Shown: positions 52,423-62,127, numbered from the stretch's first letter. The stretch: DNA of 64,000 bases from Nonomuraea rhodomycinica (GCF_013363995.1 NZ_JABWGO010000001.1:1187222-1251221), one strand, 5' to 3'. Notes: generated by a model not told the origin, from the sequence alone. Numbers and translations: made by a program.

Positions 52423-53412
52423 ATGAGCTCCCCACCCACACTCGCGATAGAGACTTCCGGCCTGCGGAAAATGTTCGGGCAGACCAAGGCCGTCGACGGC
52501 GTCGACCTGCAGGTGCCGCCCGGGATCGTGTACAGCGTGCTCGGGCCGAACGGGGCCGGCAAGTCGACGCTGATCCGCATGCTGGCCACGCTGCTGCGGC
52601 CCGACGGGGGCACGGCCAGCGTGTTCGGCCACGACGTGGTGCGCGACTCCGACGCGGTGCGCCGGCGCATCAGCGTGACGGGGCAGTACGCCTCGGTGGA
52701 CGACGCGCTGACCGGCCTGGAGAACCTCGTCCTCATGGGCCGGCTCCAGGGCTACACCTGGCCGCAGGCCAGGCATCGGGCCGGCGAGCTGATGGACGCC
52801 TTCGGCCTGACCCACGCGGCCGGGCGGCTGGTCAGCACCTACTCCGGCGGCATGCGGCGGCGGCTGGACATCGCGGCCAGCATCGTCGTGAGCCCCGACC
52901 TGCTGTTCCTGGACGAGCCGACCACCGGCCTCGACCCGCGCAGCCGCAACCAGGTGTGGGACATCGTGCGGGCGCTGCTGGCGGGCGGCACCACGATCCT
53001 GCTCACCACCCAGTACCTCGAGGAGGCCGACGAGCTGGCCGACCGCATCGCGGTGGTCGACCAGGGCAAGGTCATCGCCGAGGGCACCACCGACGAGCTC
53101 AAGGCCTCGGTCGGCCAGGTCGCCCTGCACGTGCGCCTGCGCGACCCCGGGCAGCGCGACAAGGCCGAGGACCTGCTCACGCAGGAGCTGGGCGTCCCCG
53201 TGCACCTGGAGGCCGACCCCGCCGAGATGTCCGCCCGGGTGGAGGACAACTCGCGGGTGCTCCAGGGGCTCGGCGCCCTCACCCGCGCCTCGATCGAGCC
53301 GGCCGAGTTCTCCGTGACCCGGCCGAGCCTGGACGAGGTGTTCCTGACGCTCACCGGCCACAAGGCCGACGACCAGTCCGCCGGGGAAGCCGGAGAGGAG
53401 CACGCCGCATGA
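52423..53412 (+). CDS. ABC exporter ATPase, DrrA-like
   Basis: 329 aa from ATG 52423. Walker [10 protein letters not shown], signature [16 protein letters not shown], Walker [18 protein letters not shown] and the DrrA-type C-terminal extension. Together with the next gene it forms an ABC-2 exporter of the daunorubicin (DrrAB) type, giving export and self-resistance to the anthracycline. Confidence 0.94.
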   Translation: MSSPPTLAIETSGLRKMFGQTKAVDGVDLQVPPGIVYSVLGPNGAGKSTLIRMLATLLRPDGGTASVFGHDVVRDSDAVRRRISVTGQYASVDDALTGLENLVLMGRLQGYTWPQARHRAGELMDAFGLTHAAGRLVSTYSGGMRRRLDIAASIVVSPDLLFLDEPTTGLDPRSRNQVWDIVRALLAGGTTILLTTQYLEEADELADRIAVVDQGKVIAEGTTDELKASVGQVALHVRLRDPGQRDKAEDLLTQELGVPVHLEADPAEMSARVEDNSRVLQGLGALTRASIEPAEFSVTRPSLDEVFLTLTGHKADDQSAGEAGEEHAA

Positions 53413-54242
53413 CCTCCTCCATCGAGGGAGTCGACGACCGGGTGATGGCCGTCCTGGCCACCCACGAGAGGCCGCCGAAGGCCAGCCCGCTGTCGGCGAC
53501 GATCACCCACCTGTGGCGGGGGATCATGGCCTTCAAGCACTTCCCCGCCCAGCTCATCGACATCATCCTGCTGCCGGCGATCTTCCTGCTGCTGTTCACG
53601 TACCTGTTCGGCGGCGCCTTCGCCGGCTCGCCCGGCCAGTACCTCCAGTTCTTCCTGCCGGGCATCGCGGTGCAGAGCGTCATCCTCATGACCGTCTACA
53701 CCGGCACCGCGATCAACACCGACATCAACAAGGGCGTCTTCGACCGCTTCCGCACGCTGCCGTTCTGGCAGCCGGCGGCGATCGCCGGCAACCTGGTCGG
53801 CGACGTCCTGCGCTACCTGATCGCGCTGACCATGACCATCGGCATGGGGCTGGCGCTGGGCTTCCGGCCGGGCGGCGGCGTCCTCGGCGTGCTCGCGGCC
53901 ATGGCGGTGCTGATCGTCTTCGCGTTCAGCGTGAGCTGGATCTTCGCCGCGATCGGCGTGGTCGCCAGCGTCCCGGAGCGGGTCTCCGGCACCAGCATGA
54001 TCGTGATCTATCCGCTGCTGTTCATGAGCAACATCTTCGTCCGGCCCGAGACCATGCCGTCGTGGATGCAGGTGCTGGTCAAGGTCAACCCGCTGAGCCA
54101 CGCGGCCACGGCGTCGCGCACGCTCATGCACGGCACGGCCGGGTTCTGGGACGTGATGTGGGCGCTGATCACCTCGGCGCTCATCACGGTGGTGTTCGCG
54201 CCGCTCGCCGTGCGCCTGTACCGGAACAAGAACACCCGCTGA
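53409..54242 (+). CDS. ABC-2 permease, DrrB-like
   Basis: 277 aa starting inside the ATPase stop (ATGA). Six membrane segments in the usual ABC-2 layout with the amphipathic start ([20 protein letters not shown]), [20 protein letters not shown], and [20 protein letters not shown] (the conserved FDRFRSLP box). It forms the channel for the ATPase, likely exporting the finished glycoside. Confidence 0.94.
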   Translation: MTSSIEGVDDRVMAVLATHERPPKASPLSATITHLWRGIMAFKHFPAQLIDIILLPAIFLLLFTYLFGGAFAGSPGQYLQFFLPGIAVQSVILMTVYTGTAINTDINKGVFDRFRTLPFWQPAAIAGNLVGDVLRYLIALTMTIGMGLALGFRPGGGVLGVLAAMAVLIVFAFSVSWIFAAIGVVASVPERVSGTSMIVIYPLLFMSNIFVRPETMPSWMQVLVKVNPLSHAATASRTLMHGTAGFWDVMWALITSALITVVFAPLAVRLYRNKNTR

Positions 54243-54265
54243 GCGGGCGGGACGCCGTTCATTGC

Positions 54266-54299
54266 AGCGCCCCGTCGTGGATATTCGCGATGGGGCGCT
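54266..54299. terminator. Terminator of the exporter operon
   Basis: AGCGCCCCGTCG (54266-54277) pairs with 54288-54299 with one G-T mismatch, loop 10 nt. It begins 24 bp after the permease stop codon. Confidence 0.65.
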
Positions 54300-54310
54300 G
54301 AACACGTTAA

Positions 54311-54326
54311 GTAAGCGATCACTTAC
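54311..54326. promoter_or_regulatory. TetR-like operator palindrome
   Basis: GTAAGCGATCACTTAC is a 16-bp palindrome with one mismatched pair. This size, a central GATC and GTAAG arms are typical for TetR-family operators. It lies between the exporter operon and the carboxyltransferase gene. No TetR gene is in the window, so the partner should be elsewhere. Confidence 0.5.
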
Positions 54327-54402
54327 ATACTAGCACTTGAGCCTTACCGGATGGGCTTGACAGGTGAGACGGCACATATTTAGCCTATCATGGAAAGCTG
54401 AG

Positions 54403-54424
54403 GACGATTCAATTTTGAATCGTC
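54403..54424. terminator. AT-rich hairpin followed by U-rich tract
   Basis: GACGATTCAA (54403-54412), TT, then TTGAATCGTC (54415-54424) is a perfect 10-bp hairpin followed by TTCTTTC. It lies 50 bp before the carboxyltransferase ATG, downstream of the TetR-like palindrome. It is an intrinsic-terminator shape that is rare in this GC-rich DNA; an attenuator of the next gene is possible. Confidence 0.5.
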
Positions 54425-54475
54425 TTCTTTCATGTGGGGCACGAAAGAAGGAATGTTCGAAATAATGGAGTGACA

Positions 54476-55942
54476 ATGACTGGACCTCCGCTTTCCTCAT
54501 CCTCCTTGGTGTCGCGGTCCCGGCCCGCGGACGTCCGGCACCGCATCGACACGCTGACCGACCCGGACTCCTTTGTGGAATTCGGCAGCCAGGCCCGACA
54601 TAGGGTCACGGCCTTCGGCATGCAGGCCAAGCGCCCGGCCGGCGACGGCGTCGTCACCGGGCACGCGACGGTCGACGGCCGCCCGATCGGGGTGTTCGCC
54701 CAGGACCCCTCCGCGCTCGGCGGCTCGCTGGGCGAGATCCACGCCGCCAAGATCGTGGCGGTGCTGCGGCAGGCCGGACGTGCCAGGATGCCGGTGGTCG
54801 GGCTGCTCGACTCGGGCGGCGCCCGCATCCAGGAGGGCCTCGCGGCCCTCGACGGCTACGGCGCGATCTTCCGGGCCAACGTGCAGCTCTCCGGCCGGGT
54901 GCCGCAGCTCAGCCTCATCCTGGGGGCGTGCGCCGGCGGCGCCGTCTACTCGCCCGCGCTCACCGACATCATCATCATGCTGCGCGAGAACGCCCACATG
55001 TTCCTCACCGGCCCGCAGGTCGTCAAGGCGGTCACCTTCGAGGACGTCAGCCCGAGCGACCTCGGCGGCAGCGAGGTCCACACCCGCCACTCGGGCGTCG
55101 CCCACCTGGTCGCCTCCAGCCCGGCGGAGGCCATGGACCTGGCCCGGCGGGTCCTGTCCTACCTGCCCGACTCGTGCTGGGACGAGGTGCCGATGGGCAT
55201 GCCGGCGCCTCCCGGGGCGATGCCCCGGCTGCCGGACAGCCCCCGCGTCCCCTATGACGTCCGGCAGGTGATCGCGGGAATCGTGGACTCCGACAGTTTT
55301 CTGGAGCTGCAGTCGCGTTTCGCGCGGAACCTGGTCATCGGTTTCGCGCGGATCGAGGGCCGCCCGGTGGGCGTGGTGGCCAATCAGCCGCTGGCGCTCG
55401 CGGGCGTCCTGGACATCTCCGCGTCCGAGAAAGGGGCGCGTTTCGTCCGGCTGTGCGACGCGTTCGGATTGCCTCTGGTGACCCTGGTGGACACCCCGGG
55501 TTTTCTTCCCGGAACGAAACAGGAAACAAATGGAGTGATACGCAAGGGTGCGAAACTGCTTTACGCGTTCTCCGAGGCGACCGTGCCGCGGCTGACCGTG
55601 GTGCTGCGCAAGGCGTTCGGCGGCGCGTACATCGTCATGAATTCCAAGTCGTTGGGGGCGGACGCCGTGTTCTGCTGGCCGAGGGCGCAGATGGCAGTCA
55701 TGGGTGCGGAAGGAGCGGTCGACATCGTCTACCGGCGGGAGTTGCGCGATGACCCCGGGGTGCGCCCCGACCTGGTGGCGGGCTACGAGCGCGAGGTGAT
55801 GGCCCCGCACCTGCCGGCCGAGCGGCTGTCGGTGGACGAGGTCATCGAGCCGGAGCAGACCAGGTCCGTACTGGCCGCGACCCTGCGGACGCTGGCCAGG
55901 TCGGTCCGCCCCCGGTTCCGTCACGACAACCTTCCCCAGTGA
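54476..55942 (+). CDS. Acyl-CoA carboxylase carboxyltransferase subunit
   Basis: 488 aa from ATG 54476 (GGAGTG upstream). Crotonase-like carboxyltransferase halves: LLDSGGARIQEGLAALDGYG and GACAGGAVYSPALTDIIIM in the N-terminal part, and PLVTLVDTPGFLPGTKQETN with LRKAFGGAYIVMNSKSLGAD in the C-terminal part. It joins a biotin subunit elsewhere to make malonyl- or methylmalonyl-CoA; in the cluster it should raise extender-unit supply. The response regulator gene overlaps its end (GTGA). Confidence 0.9.
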   Translation: MTGPPLSSSSLVSRSRPADVRHRIDTLTDPDSFVEFGSQARHRVTAFGMQAKRPAGDGVVTGHATVDGRPIGVFAQDPSALGGSLGEIHAAKIVAVLRQAGRARMPVVGLLDSGGARIQEGLAALDGYGAIFRANVQLSGRVPQLSLILGACAGGAVYSPALTDIIIMLRENAHMFLTGPQVVKAVTFEDVSPSDLGGSEVHTRHSGVAHLVASSPAEAMDLARRVLSYLPDSCWDEVPMGMPAPPGAMPRLPDSPRVPYDVRQVIAGIVDSDSFLELQSRFARNLVIGFARIEGRPVGVVANQPLALAGVLDISASEKGARFVRLCDAFGLPLVTLVDTPGFLPGTKQETNGVIRKGAKLLYAFSEATVPRLTVVLRKAFGGAYIVMNSKSLGADAVFCWPRAQMAVMGAEGAVDIVYRRELRDDPGVRPDLVAGYEREVMAPHLPAERLSVDEVIEPEQTRSVLAATLRTLARSVRPRFRHDNLPQ

Positions 55943-56598
55943 AGGCGGCGTTCTCCGCTCGGGTGTCGGCCACCGAGCCGGGCAACGGGACGATCCGCGT
56001 CGTCATCGCCGAGGACCTGGACATGGTGCGCGGCGCGCTGGTGGCGCTGCTGCGGCAGGAGGCGGACATCGAGGTCGTGGGCGCCGTGTCCGACGGGAGG
56101 CAGATCCTGGCCACCGCGCGGACCGGCGCGCCCCACGTCGCGGTGATCGACGCCGACCTGTGCTGGAAGGACCGGTTCGCGGCGGCCGTGGAGCTGAAGG
56201 AGACGCTGCCCGGCTGCGACACCCTGCTGCTCAGCAGCCTCGCCCGGCCGGCCACGGTGCGCCAGGCGCTGTCGGCCGGCGTGGGGGGACTCATGCTGAA
56301 GACCTCGCCGCCCGAGCGCCTCGCCGACGCCATCCGGCGGGTGGCGGCGGGGTACCGCGTCTTCGACGCCGACCTGGCGCTGGTCGCGTGGGGCTCGACC
56401 GGGTGCCCGCTCACCGACCGCGAGCTGGAGGTGCTCCAGCTCGCGGCGGAGGGGGACGAGATCCGGGAGATCGCGAGCGCGCTCTTCCTGTCGCCGGGGA
56501 CCGTGCGCAACTACCTGACGGTCGTGGTGAGCAAGCTGAAGGCGCGCAACCGCATCGACGCGATCCGCATCGCCCGCAAGTCCGGCTGGATCTACTGA
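55939..56598 (+). CDS. NarL/LuxR-type response regulator
   Basis: 219 aa from GTG 55939, four bases inside the previous stop. The receiver domain (IRVVIAEDLDMVRGALVALL, phospho-acceptor Asp in VAVIDADL, Lys in LMLKTSPPERL) is followed by a LuxR helix-turn-helix (LTDRELEVLQLAAEGDEIRE, then FLSPGTVRNYLTVVVSKLKA). No histidine kinase is beside it; DnrN/RedZ-type regulators of antibiotic clusters behave likewise, sometimes without phosphorylation. A likely second activator of the cluster. Confidence 0.88.
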   Translation: MKAAFSARVSATEPGNGTIRVVIAEDLDMVRGALVALLRQEADIEVVGAVSDGRQILATARTGAPHVAVIDADLCWKDRFAAAVELKETLPGCDTLLLSSLARPATVRQALSAGVGGLMLKTSPPERLADAIRRVAAGYRVFDADLALVAWGSTGCPLTDRELEVLQLAAEGDEIREIASALFLSPGTVRNYLTVVVSKLKARNRIDAIRIARKSGWIY

Positions 56599-56631
56599 AC
56601 CGGCGGGCCGCGCCCGATCCTCCGTGCGGGC

Positions 56632-56689
56632 GGGCCGCGCTGGACGGGATGCGGGGCACAAGGGCCGCGCTGGACGGGATGCCGGGCAC
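56632..56689. repeat. 28-bp tandem repeat, period 30 bp
   Basis: 56632-56659 and 56662-56689 differ at one base, separated by AA. It lies in the gap between the convergent response regulator and flavin reductase genes; no hairpin or function is evident. Confidence 0.6.
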
Positions 56690-56762
56690 GCGGGTCGGCG
56701 CCAGGGGGATGCCGACGCGCGGCCAGGACCGGGGAGGCTGAGCGCGCGGGGCGGCGCCGGGG

Positions 56763-57305
56763 TTACTGCGGTTCCCCGCGCGCCGTCCCGTGGACCGGCT
56801 CGTGTTCCGGGACGAACCGCCCGAAGCGCCCCTGGTGGTAGAGCAGGGGGCGGCCCTGCTCGTCGATGCGCGTGCCGGTCACCAGGCCGACGACCAGCAC
56901 GTGGTCGCCGATGTCCGCGGTGCGGTAGGGCGAGCAGGTCAGGTGGGCCGTGACGCCGTCCAGCAGCGGCGTGCCGAACTCGTCCGGGCTCCACCGGGTG
57001 GGCGGCGAGAACCGGTCGACGTGGGTGCGGGCGAAGCGGGCCGCGGTGTCCCCCTGGTCCCCGGCCAGGATGTTGACGGCGAAGCGGTCCGCCTCGCGCA
57101 GCCACGGCCAGGTCGAGGACGTACGGCCGAGGTAGAAGGCCACCAGCGGCGGACGCAGGCTGACCGAGGAGAAGGAGGTGGCCGTCACCCCGACGGGCAC
57201 TCCCCCGACCGAGGCGGTGACGACGACCACCCCCGCCGCGTGGCCGGACAGCGCGCGGCGGAACTCCTCCTCGCCGACCGCCCGGTCGCGGTACGCGCGG
57301 CTCAT
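56763..57305 (-). CDS. NAD(P)H:flavin reductase
   Basis: 180 aa of the HpaC/short-chain flavin reductase family: FRRALSGHAAGVVVVTASVG, GVTATSFSSVSLRPPLVAFY, and the C-terminal LLYHQGRFGRFV. It supplies free FADH2 or FMNH2 to two-component flavin monooxygenases. In this cluster the nitrososynthase-like N-oxygenase needs such a partner. It is the last gene of a minus-strand operon, starting in the glycosyltransferase stop codon (ATGA). Confidence 0.9.
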   Translation of the reverse strand: MSRAYRDRAVGEEEFRRALSGHAAGVVVVTASVGGVPVGVTATSFSSVSLRPPLVAFYLGRTSSTWPWLREADRFAVNILAGDQGDTAARFARTHVDRFSPPTRWSPDEFGTPLLDGVTAHLTCSPYRTADIGDHVLVVGLVTGTRIDEQGRPLLYHQGRFGRFVPEHEPVHGTARGEPQ

Positions 57306-58606
57306 CGGCGCGCTGACGCCGTACCGGCGGGGATGCCCGAGGGCGCGCCGCGGTGCGCCGCGGTCAGGTCCTCCAGCGCCGGCACGACCTCGTTGGGGGT
57401 GGGGCAGTCGAGCATCTCCTCCCTGATCTTGGCCGCGCCGGCCCGGAACGACGAGTCCTCCAGCAGATGGGCCAGGCCGTCGCGGACCGCGCTCGCCTGG
57501 CGGGCGGGGCCGGGCGGCAGGTACCTGCCGGCGCCCAGCTTCTCCAGGCGCAGCGCGCGGAACACGTCGTCCCACTGCCAGGCGAGCGCGAGCTGCGGCA
57601 CGCCGTAGAGCGCCGCGCTGGCCCACGTGCCGGCGCCGCCGTGGTGGACGACCGCGTCGCAGCTCGGCAGCACCACGTGCAGCGGCACGCTGTCGACCAC
57701 GCGGACGTTGCCCGGCAGCGGGCGCATCCGCTCGCCGGTCTTGACGGTGGCGATCACCTCGACGTCCAGCTCGGCGATCGCCTCCAGCAGCTCGGCGACG
57801 GCGTCCAGGCCGGAGAAGCCGGTCGTGCGTTCGGTCATGCCCCCGGTGACGCACACCCGGGGCCGGTCGGGGTCGGTCCGCGACCAGAGGGGCACGACGG
57901 CGGGCAGCGGGCCGTTGTACGGGATGTAGCGCATCGGCACCAGCGGCTGGTCCAGCTCGAAGCGGACGCTGGCCGGCATCTGGTCGATGGTCCAGTGGCC
58001 GGTGACGACCTCCGGGCTGAACTCGGCGCCGTGCCGGCCGAGCGTCCAGGTGAGCCAGTCGCGCACCGCGTCGTCGCGCAGCTCGGCGGGCAGCGGCGCG
58101 AGCAGCCGCTGGAAACGCTGGTACACCTGGAGGAACAGGTCGGGCCCCCACAGCAGGCGGGCGTGCGCGGCGCCGGTGACGTGCGCGGCCACGGCCCCGG
58201 CGAAGGTGAACGGCTCCCAGATCACGAGGTCGGGCCGCCACCAGCGGGAGAAGGCCACCATCTCGTCGACCATGGTGTCGTTGTTGATCTGGGCGTAGAA
58301 CATCGCCGTCAGCATCGTGGTGGACGACTCCAGGAAGTCCAGGTCGAGCAGCTCGGGGCGGCCCTCCAGGTAGTCGGGGTTCTGGTGCAGGGCGAAGACG
58401 CCGGGGGCGGCGGCGGCCATCACCCGTTCCACCTGGTGGTCGTCGCCGACGGGCACGGCGGTGAGCCCGGCCCGGGCGATGCTGGGGGTCAGCGCGGGCT
58501 GGCTGGCCACCCGGACCTCGTGCCCCGCGGTGCGTAACGCCCAGGCCAGCGGCACCATGCCGTTGAAGTGGGCGTCCATGGCGAAAGACGTGACCAGCAC
58601 GCGCAT
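57302..58606 (-). CDS. Deoxysugar glycosyltransferase (GT1, AknS/DnrS type)
   Basis: 434 aa of the antibiotic macrolide/anthracycline glycosyltransferase family. Start RVLVTSFAMDAHFNGMVPLA; the C-terminal nucleotide-sugar site is VDSVPLHVVLPSCDAVVHHG then GGAGTWASAALYGVPQLALA. Such enzymes need a P450-like partner (AknT, DnrQ, DesVIII), and one is encoded next to it. It probably adds the first sugar at C7 of the aglycone. Only one GT1 gene lies in the window, so further ones should be outside if several sugars are attached. Confidence 0.92.
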   Translation of the reverse strand: MRVLVTSFAMDAHFNGMVPLAWALRTAGHEVRVASQPALTPSIARAGLTAVPVGDDHQVERVMAAAAPGVFALHQNPDYLEGRPELLDLDFLESSTTMLTAMFYAQINNDTMVDEMVAFSRWWRPDLVIWEPFTFAGAVAAHVTGAAHARLLWGPDLFLQVYQRFQRLLAPLPAELRDDAVRDWLTWTLGRHGAEFSPEVVTGHWTIDQMPASVRFELDQPLVPMRYIPYNGPLPAVVPLWSRTDPDRPRVCVTGGMTERTTGFSGLDAVAELLEAIAELDVEVIATVKTGERMRPLPGNVRVVDSVPLHVVLPSCDAVVHHGGAGTWASAALYGVPQLALAWQWDDVFRALRLEKLGAGRYLPPGPARQASAVRDGLAHLLEDSSFRAGAAKIREEMLDCPTPNEVVPALEDLTAAHRGAPSGIPAGTASARR

Positions 58607-58652
58607 CGTCGAATCTCCTCACGCCCCGGGTCCCGCGAAGGACCCGGGTCTC

Positions 58653-60152
58653 CTAACGGCACAGGGGAAGCCTGACCACGGCCCGCACGACGGGCGAGCG
58701 CATGCGGCGCACGACGGCTCCGTCCGCGCGCAGGCCCGGCCACCGATCGGCGGCGGCGCGGACGATCTCGGTGGCGACCACGCGGGCGAGCGGCGCGACG
58801 AGTTCCTCGGGCCCGCCTCCGGTCAGGGAGAGGCTCGGGGCGCCCGCGTGGGCGAGGTCGAAGCGGTCCGGGTCGGCGACGCCGGCCAGGTCGCGGTTGG
58901 CGGCGTCCACGACGATCACGACGTGGGCGTCGGCGTCGATGTCCTGGCCGTGCATGGCCAGCGGCTCCTGGGCGGTCCTGCTGACCAGGCGCACCGGCGG
59001 CGACCAGCGCAGAGTCTCCTCGACGGCGTCCGCGGCCAGCTCGGGTGAGCGGCACACGGCCGCCCACTGGCCGGGGTGGTCGAGCAGCGCCACGATCGCG
59101 TCGGCGGCGGTGGCGGCCGCGATCTCGGCCCCGGCCACCAGGTGGAGCAGGCAGACCGCCGCCACGTCCGCCTCGCCGAGACCGGTGGCCAGCATGGCGC
59201 TGACGGCGTCGTCGCCGGGCTCGGCCGCGCGGGCCGTCACGAGGTCGTGGACGAGGACGCGGGCGCGGGCCACGGCCTCCTCCAGGTCGCGGACCACGGG
59301 CAGCCGCGGCGGGCACAGCACGGCGTCCAGGGCGACGCCCAGCCGAGGCAGCAGCTCCGCCAGCTCCCGCTCGGCGGGTCCCGGGTCCCCGGCTCCCGGC
59401 CCCTCTCCGAGCAGAACGCCCTCGCCCTCCTCTCGCCTCAGGTCGCTCGCCTGCGTACGCGGTCCCTCTGTCCTCAGGTCGCTCGTCTCCGTACGCGGCC
59501 CCTGCCTCCTCAGGCCGTTCGCGCCCGAGCCCGCGTCGAAGTCGAAGGGGCCGGAGACACGTGGGCCCGCGTGCGGACCGGCGGGGCCGGACAGGCCGAG
59601 GACCCGGGACAGGGAGGCGGCCACCGCCGGCCTGACCAGGTCGGCGACCAGGTCGAACGTCTCTCCGGCGCGGTCGGCGACCCGCCCGGCCGCGCGCCGG
59701 ACGTCGTCCCGCCACGCCCCGGCCGTCACCGGCCCCAGCACGGGCCGGTTGACCCGGTCGAGCCGCCGGTAGTCGGCCAGCGGCAGCGTCAGCAGGGCGT
59801 CGTCCATGGGCGTGACGTGGCAGGTGCGCCAGGTCTCCCACAGGTTCTCGCCCAGGTGCGCGCGGTCGCCGCCCGGGTGGCGGGTGTCGAGGCGCGGGTC
59901 GCGCAGCAGCGCGGCGGCCGCCTCACCGCTCGCCGTGACGCACGTGCCGAGGTGGCTGCGGAACAGGGGGCCCGCCCGCCTGATCTCGTCGCCGAGCGCC
60001 GCGCTGTCGTCGCCCTCGCCCCGCAGCAGCCGGGCGTACGGGTCGCCGAGCGCGCCCAGGACGAAGTGGAAGCCGCGGATCGTGAGCAGGTGACGGCCGA
60101 GCTCGCTGGGGGTCACGGAGGTGGGCGGCAGGGTCTGCGGCGTGGTCGGCAT
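58653..60152 (-). CDS. Catalytically dead P450-like activator of the glycosyltransferase
   Basis: 499 aa from ATG 60152, GAGGAG upstream. The P450 fold is clear (VEETLRWSPPVRLVSRTAQE, an ExxR motif; AGAEIAAATAADAIVALLDH I-helix), but the haem motif is replaced by SLSLTGGGPEELVAPLARVV, without the Cys ligand. This is the DnrQ/AknT/EryCII/DesVIII type that allosterically activates its glycosyltransferase, here the gene immediately downstream. Odd: an insertion around residues 205-245 made of 12-residue repeats (GPRTETSDLRTE, GPRTQASDLRRE). Confidence 0.87.
   Translation of the reverse strand: MPTTPQTLPPTSVTPSELGRHLLTIRGFHFVLGALGDPYARLLRGEGDDSAALGDEIRRAGPLFRSHLGTCVTASGEAAAALLRDPRLDTRHPGGDRAHLGENLWETWRTCHVTPMDDALLTLPLADYRRLDRVNRPVLGPVTAGAWRDDVRRAAGRVADRAGETFDLVADLVRPAVAASLSRVLGLSGPAGPHAGPRVSGPFDFDAGSGANGLRRQGPRTETSDLRTEGPRTQASDLRREEGEGVLLGEGPGAGDPGPAERELAELLPRLGVALDAVLCPPRLPVVRDLEEAVARARVLVHDLVTARAAEPGDDAVSAMLATGLGEADVAAVCLLHLVAGAEIAAATAADAIVALLDHPGQWAAVCRSPELAADAVEETLRWSPPVRLVSRTAQEPLAMHGQDIDADAHVVIVVDAANRDLAGVADPDRFDLAHAGAPSLSLTGGGPEELVAPLARVVATEIVRAAADRWPGLRADGAVVRRMRSPVVRAVVRLPLCR
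59436..59539. repeat. Three 36-bp tandem repeats inside the P450-like gene
   Basis: Copies begin at 59436, 59472 and 59508, each starting CCTCAGG(T/C)CG. The first two differ at a few bases and the third is more degenerate. 36 bp equals 12 codons, so the frame is kept and the product gains a repeated acidic/basic loop. The repeats are likely expanded by slippage. Confidence 0.75.
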
Positions 60153-60163
60153 CGTGGTGCTCC

Positions 60164-61081
60164 TCAGGTGGTGACGCGGTGGGGCGTGCGGAGGGTGTGC
60201 GAGCTGATGGCGGCGGCCAGCGGCTCGTGGACGGCCGAGGCGAGCGCGTGCCCCATCTCGGCCAGCTCCACGACCCGCGCCCCGGGGATGAGGTCGGCGA
60301 CGTGCCGGGCGTGCGGCGGCGGCGCGGCGGGGTCGCGCATCGCCTGGATCGCCAGCGTGGGCACGCGTACCCCGGCCAGCTCCGCGCCCCGCGAGACCGG
60401 CGGCTGGGGGATCATGTGGTGGTTGATCGGCTCCTGGAAGGTGCCCGCGTGCGCGACGGCGCGCAGCTCGCCGCGGCGGAACTCGTCGGCGTCGAACGGC
60501 AGGTCCTCGCCGTTGAGCAGCCGCCACTTCTCCACCCGCCGCTCCAGCTCGGCCTCCGGCCCGTCCACCGGCTCCGACATCAGCGTGATGACGTCCAGGA
60601 AGCGCCGGGTGGGCAGCGGCAGCCCGTCGGCGGAGGGCGCGCCGCTCATGGCGCGTTCGATGTTGGCGTCGAAGTCGACGTCGAGCGCCCCGCCGAGCAT
60701 GAGGGTCAGGCTCAGCAGCCGGTCGGGGTGGTCGATGGCGAGGAGCTGGCCGATGGTGTGGCCGAGCGACATGCCGACGACGTGCGCGGCCGGCACCTCC
60801 CAGCCGTCGAGCACGGCCAGCGCGTCGGAGACCAGCTCGTCGAAGCCGTACGGCCGCTCCTGGAAGGCCTGGAAGCCGGTCGCGGTCGAGCGGCCGGTGT
60901 CGCGGTGGTCGTAGCGGATGACGTGGTGGCCCTTCTCGGCGAGCAGCGCCACGAACGCGTCGGGCCACGACTTGGCCGACAGGTTGCCGCCGGCGATCAG
61001 CAGCAGCGGCGGGGCCGCGGGGTCGCCGAAGTCCTCGCTCCACAGGGACACCTCGCCGTTGGCGATGACACGGGTCGTCAC
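60164..61081 (-). CDS. Alpha/beta hydrolase, RdmC/DnrP-like methyl esterase
   Basis: 305 aa from GTG 61081, four bases inside the previous stop codon. Parts: [20 protein letters not shown] (oxyanion region), [20 protein letters not shown], and the nucleophile elbow [13 protein letters not shown]. RdmC, AknP and DnrP family esterases remove the C15/C16 methyl ester of anthracyclines so that C10 can be decarboxylated or hydroxylated. The C10 methyltransferase and RdmB-like genes next to it agree with this. Confidence 0.88.
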   Translation of the reverse strand: MTTRVIANGEVSLWSEDFGDPAAPPLLLIAGGNLSAKSWPDAFVALLAEKGHHVIRYDHRDTGRSTATGFQAFQERPYGFDELVSDALAVLDGWEVPAAHVVGMSLGHTIGQLLAIDHPDRLLSLTLMLGGALDVDFDANIERAMSGAPSADGLPLPTRRFLDVITLMSEPVDGPEAELERRVEKWRLLNGEDLPFDADEFRRGELRAVAHAGTFQEPINHHMIPQPPVSRGAELAGVRVPTLAIQAMRDPAAPPPHARHVADLIPGARVVELAEMGHALASAVHEPLAAAISSHTLRTPHRVTT

Positions 61082-62127
61082 GAGACCTCCTCGGCCGGGG
61101 CGAGCACGATCAGGGACAGGTCGAAGGGGATCGTCGGGTTGGGCAGCCGGCGCACCGACTCCACGGCCAGCCCGGCGCGGGCGGCCAGCCCCGCCCACTC
61201 GTCACGGGTGCGCAGCCGCCCGCCCAGGAAGACCAGCATGCGCAGGTCCAGCTCGGTGAACCGCTCGTTGCCGGCGTTCTCGGCCAGGTCGTCGCGCTCG
61301 TAGACGAGGATCCGGCCGCCGGGTTCGAGGGAGTCGGCGCAGCGGGCGAGGATCCGCGCGGCGTCCTCGTCCGGCCAGTTGAGCAGCACGAACGACAGCA
61401 GCATGACGTCGGCCTTGCACGGCAGCGGCGCGAAGAAGTCGCCCTCGACCACGTCGCAGCGGTCGGCCAGGCCCTCGGCCGCCAGGTGCTCGCGGGCCAC
61501 CCGCGCGGTGCCGGGCAGCTCCAGGATCGTGGCGGTCACGTGCGGCGCGGCCCGCGCGACGGCCGCGACGAAGCCGCCCGTGCCGCCGCCGACGTCGCAC
61601 ACGTGGCGCACGCCGCTCCAGTCGTAGGCGGCGGTGGGCGCGTCGTAGGCCACGTGCTGGTCGCAGGCCATCAGCGACTCGAACGACTCGCGCAGGCGCG
61701 GCTCGGCGGCCAGGTCGTCGTAGAAGGGCCGGCCGTAGACGTCGGCGTACGTGGGCCGGCCGGTGCGCACGGCGTCCAGCAGCCGGGTGAAGCCGACGTC
61801 GGCCCGGGCCACGATCTCGCCGAGGTCGTGCCAGGCGCGCTGGGCGGCGGGGTGGTCGTCGGCGAGCACCTCGCCCATCGCGGTCGGCGCCAGGCGGCCG
61901 GGCTCCGGCTCGGCCAGCACGCCCACCGCGACGAGGTGGCGGATCAGCCGGGCCAGCGCGTCCGGGTTCGTCCCGGTACGCTCCGCCAGCTCGCGGGGGC
62001 CGGTCGCGCCGTCCTTGATGTGGTCGACCAGGCGGAGGGTGGCCGCCACGCGCACCGCCATCGGGGTGTGCAGGCTGCCGAGCCGGATCAGGCCCCACAG
62101 CGGGTCGTCGTCGCGTGATTCGGCCAT
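61078..62127 (-). CDS. Anthracycline O-methyltransferase / hydroxylase-like (DnrK/RdmB family)
   Basis: 349 aa from ATG 62127, which shares one base with the stop of the SnoaL gene (TGATG). N-terminal dimerisation winged helix ([20 protein letters not shown]), SAM-binding core ([20 protein letters not shown]), [20 protein letters not shown] and [11 protein letters not shown]. DnrK methylates the C4 hydroxyl; the close relative RdmB uses SAM in C10 hydroxylation after de-esterification. Which of these applies cannot be decided by eye. Confidence 0.9.
   Translation of the reverse strand: MAESRDDDPLWGLIRLGSLHTPMAVRVAATLRLVDHIKDGATGPRELAERTGTNPDALARLIRHLVAVGVLAEPEPGRLAPTAMGEVLADDHPAAQRAWHDLGEIVARADVGFTRLLDAVRTGRPTYADVYGRPFYDDLAAEPRLRESFESLMACDQHVAYDAPTAAYDWSGVRHVCDVGGGTGGFVAAVARAAPHVTATILELPGTARVAREHLAAEGLADRCDVVEGDFFAPLPCKADVMLLSFVLLNWPDEDAARILARCADSLEPGGRILVYERDDLAENAGNERFTELDLRMLVFLGGRLRTRDEWAGLAARAGLAVESVRRLPNPTIPFDLSLIVLAPAEEVS

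Noticed and set aside
58653..60152. Active cytochrome P450 hydroxylase
   Set aside because: The haem Cys ligand motif is absent and the gene is next to a glycosyltransferase that needs a P450-like activator.
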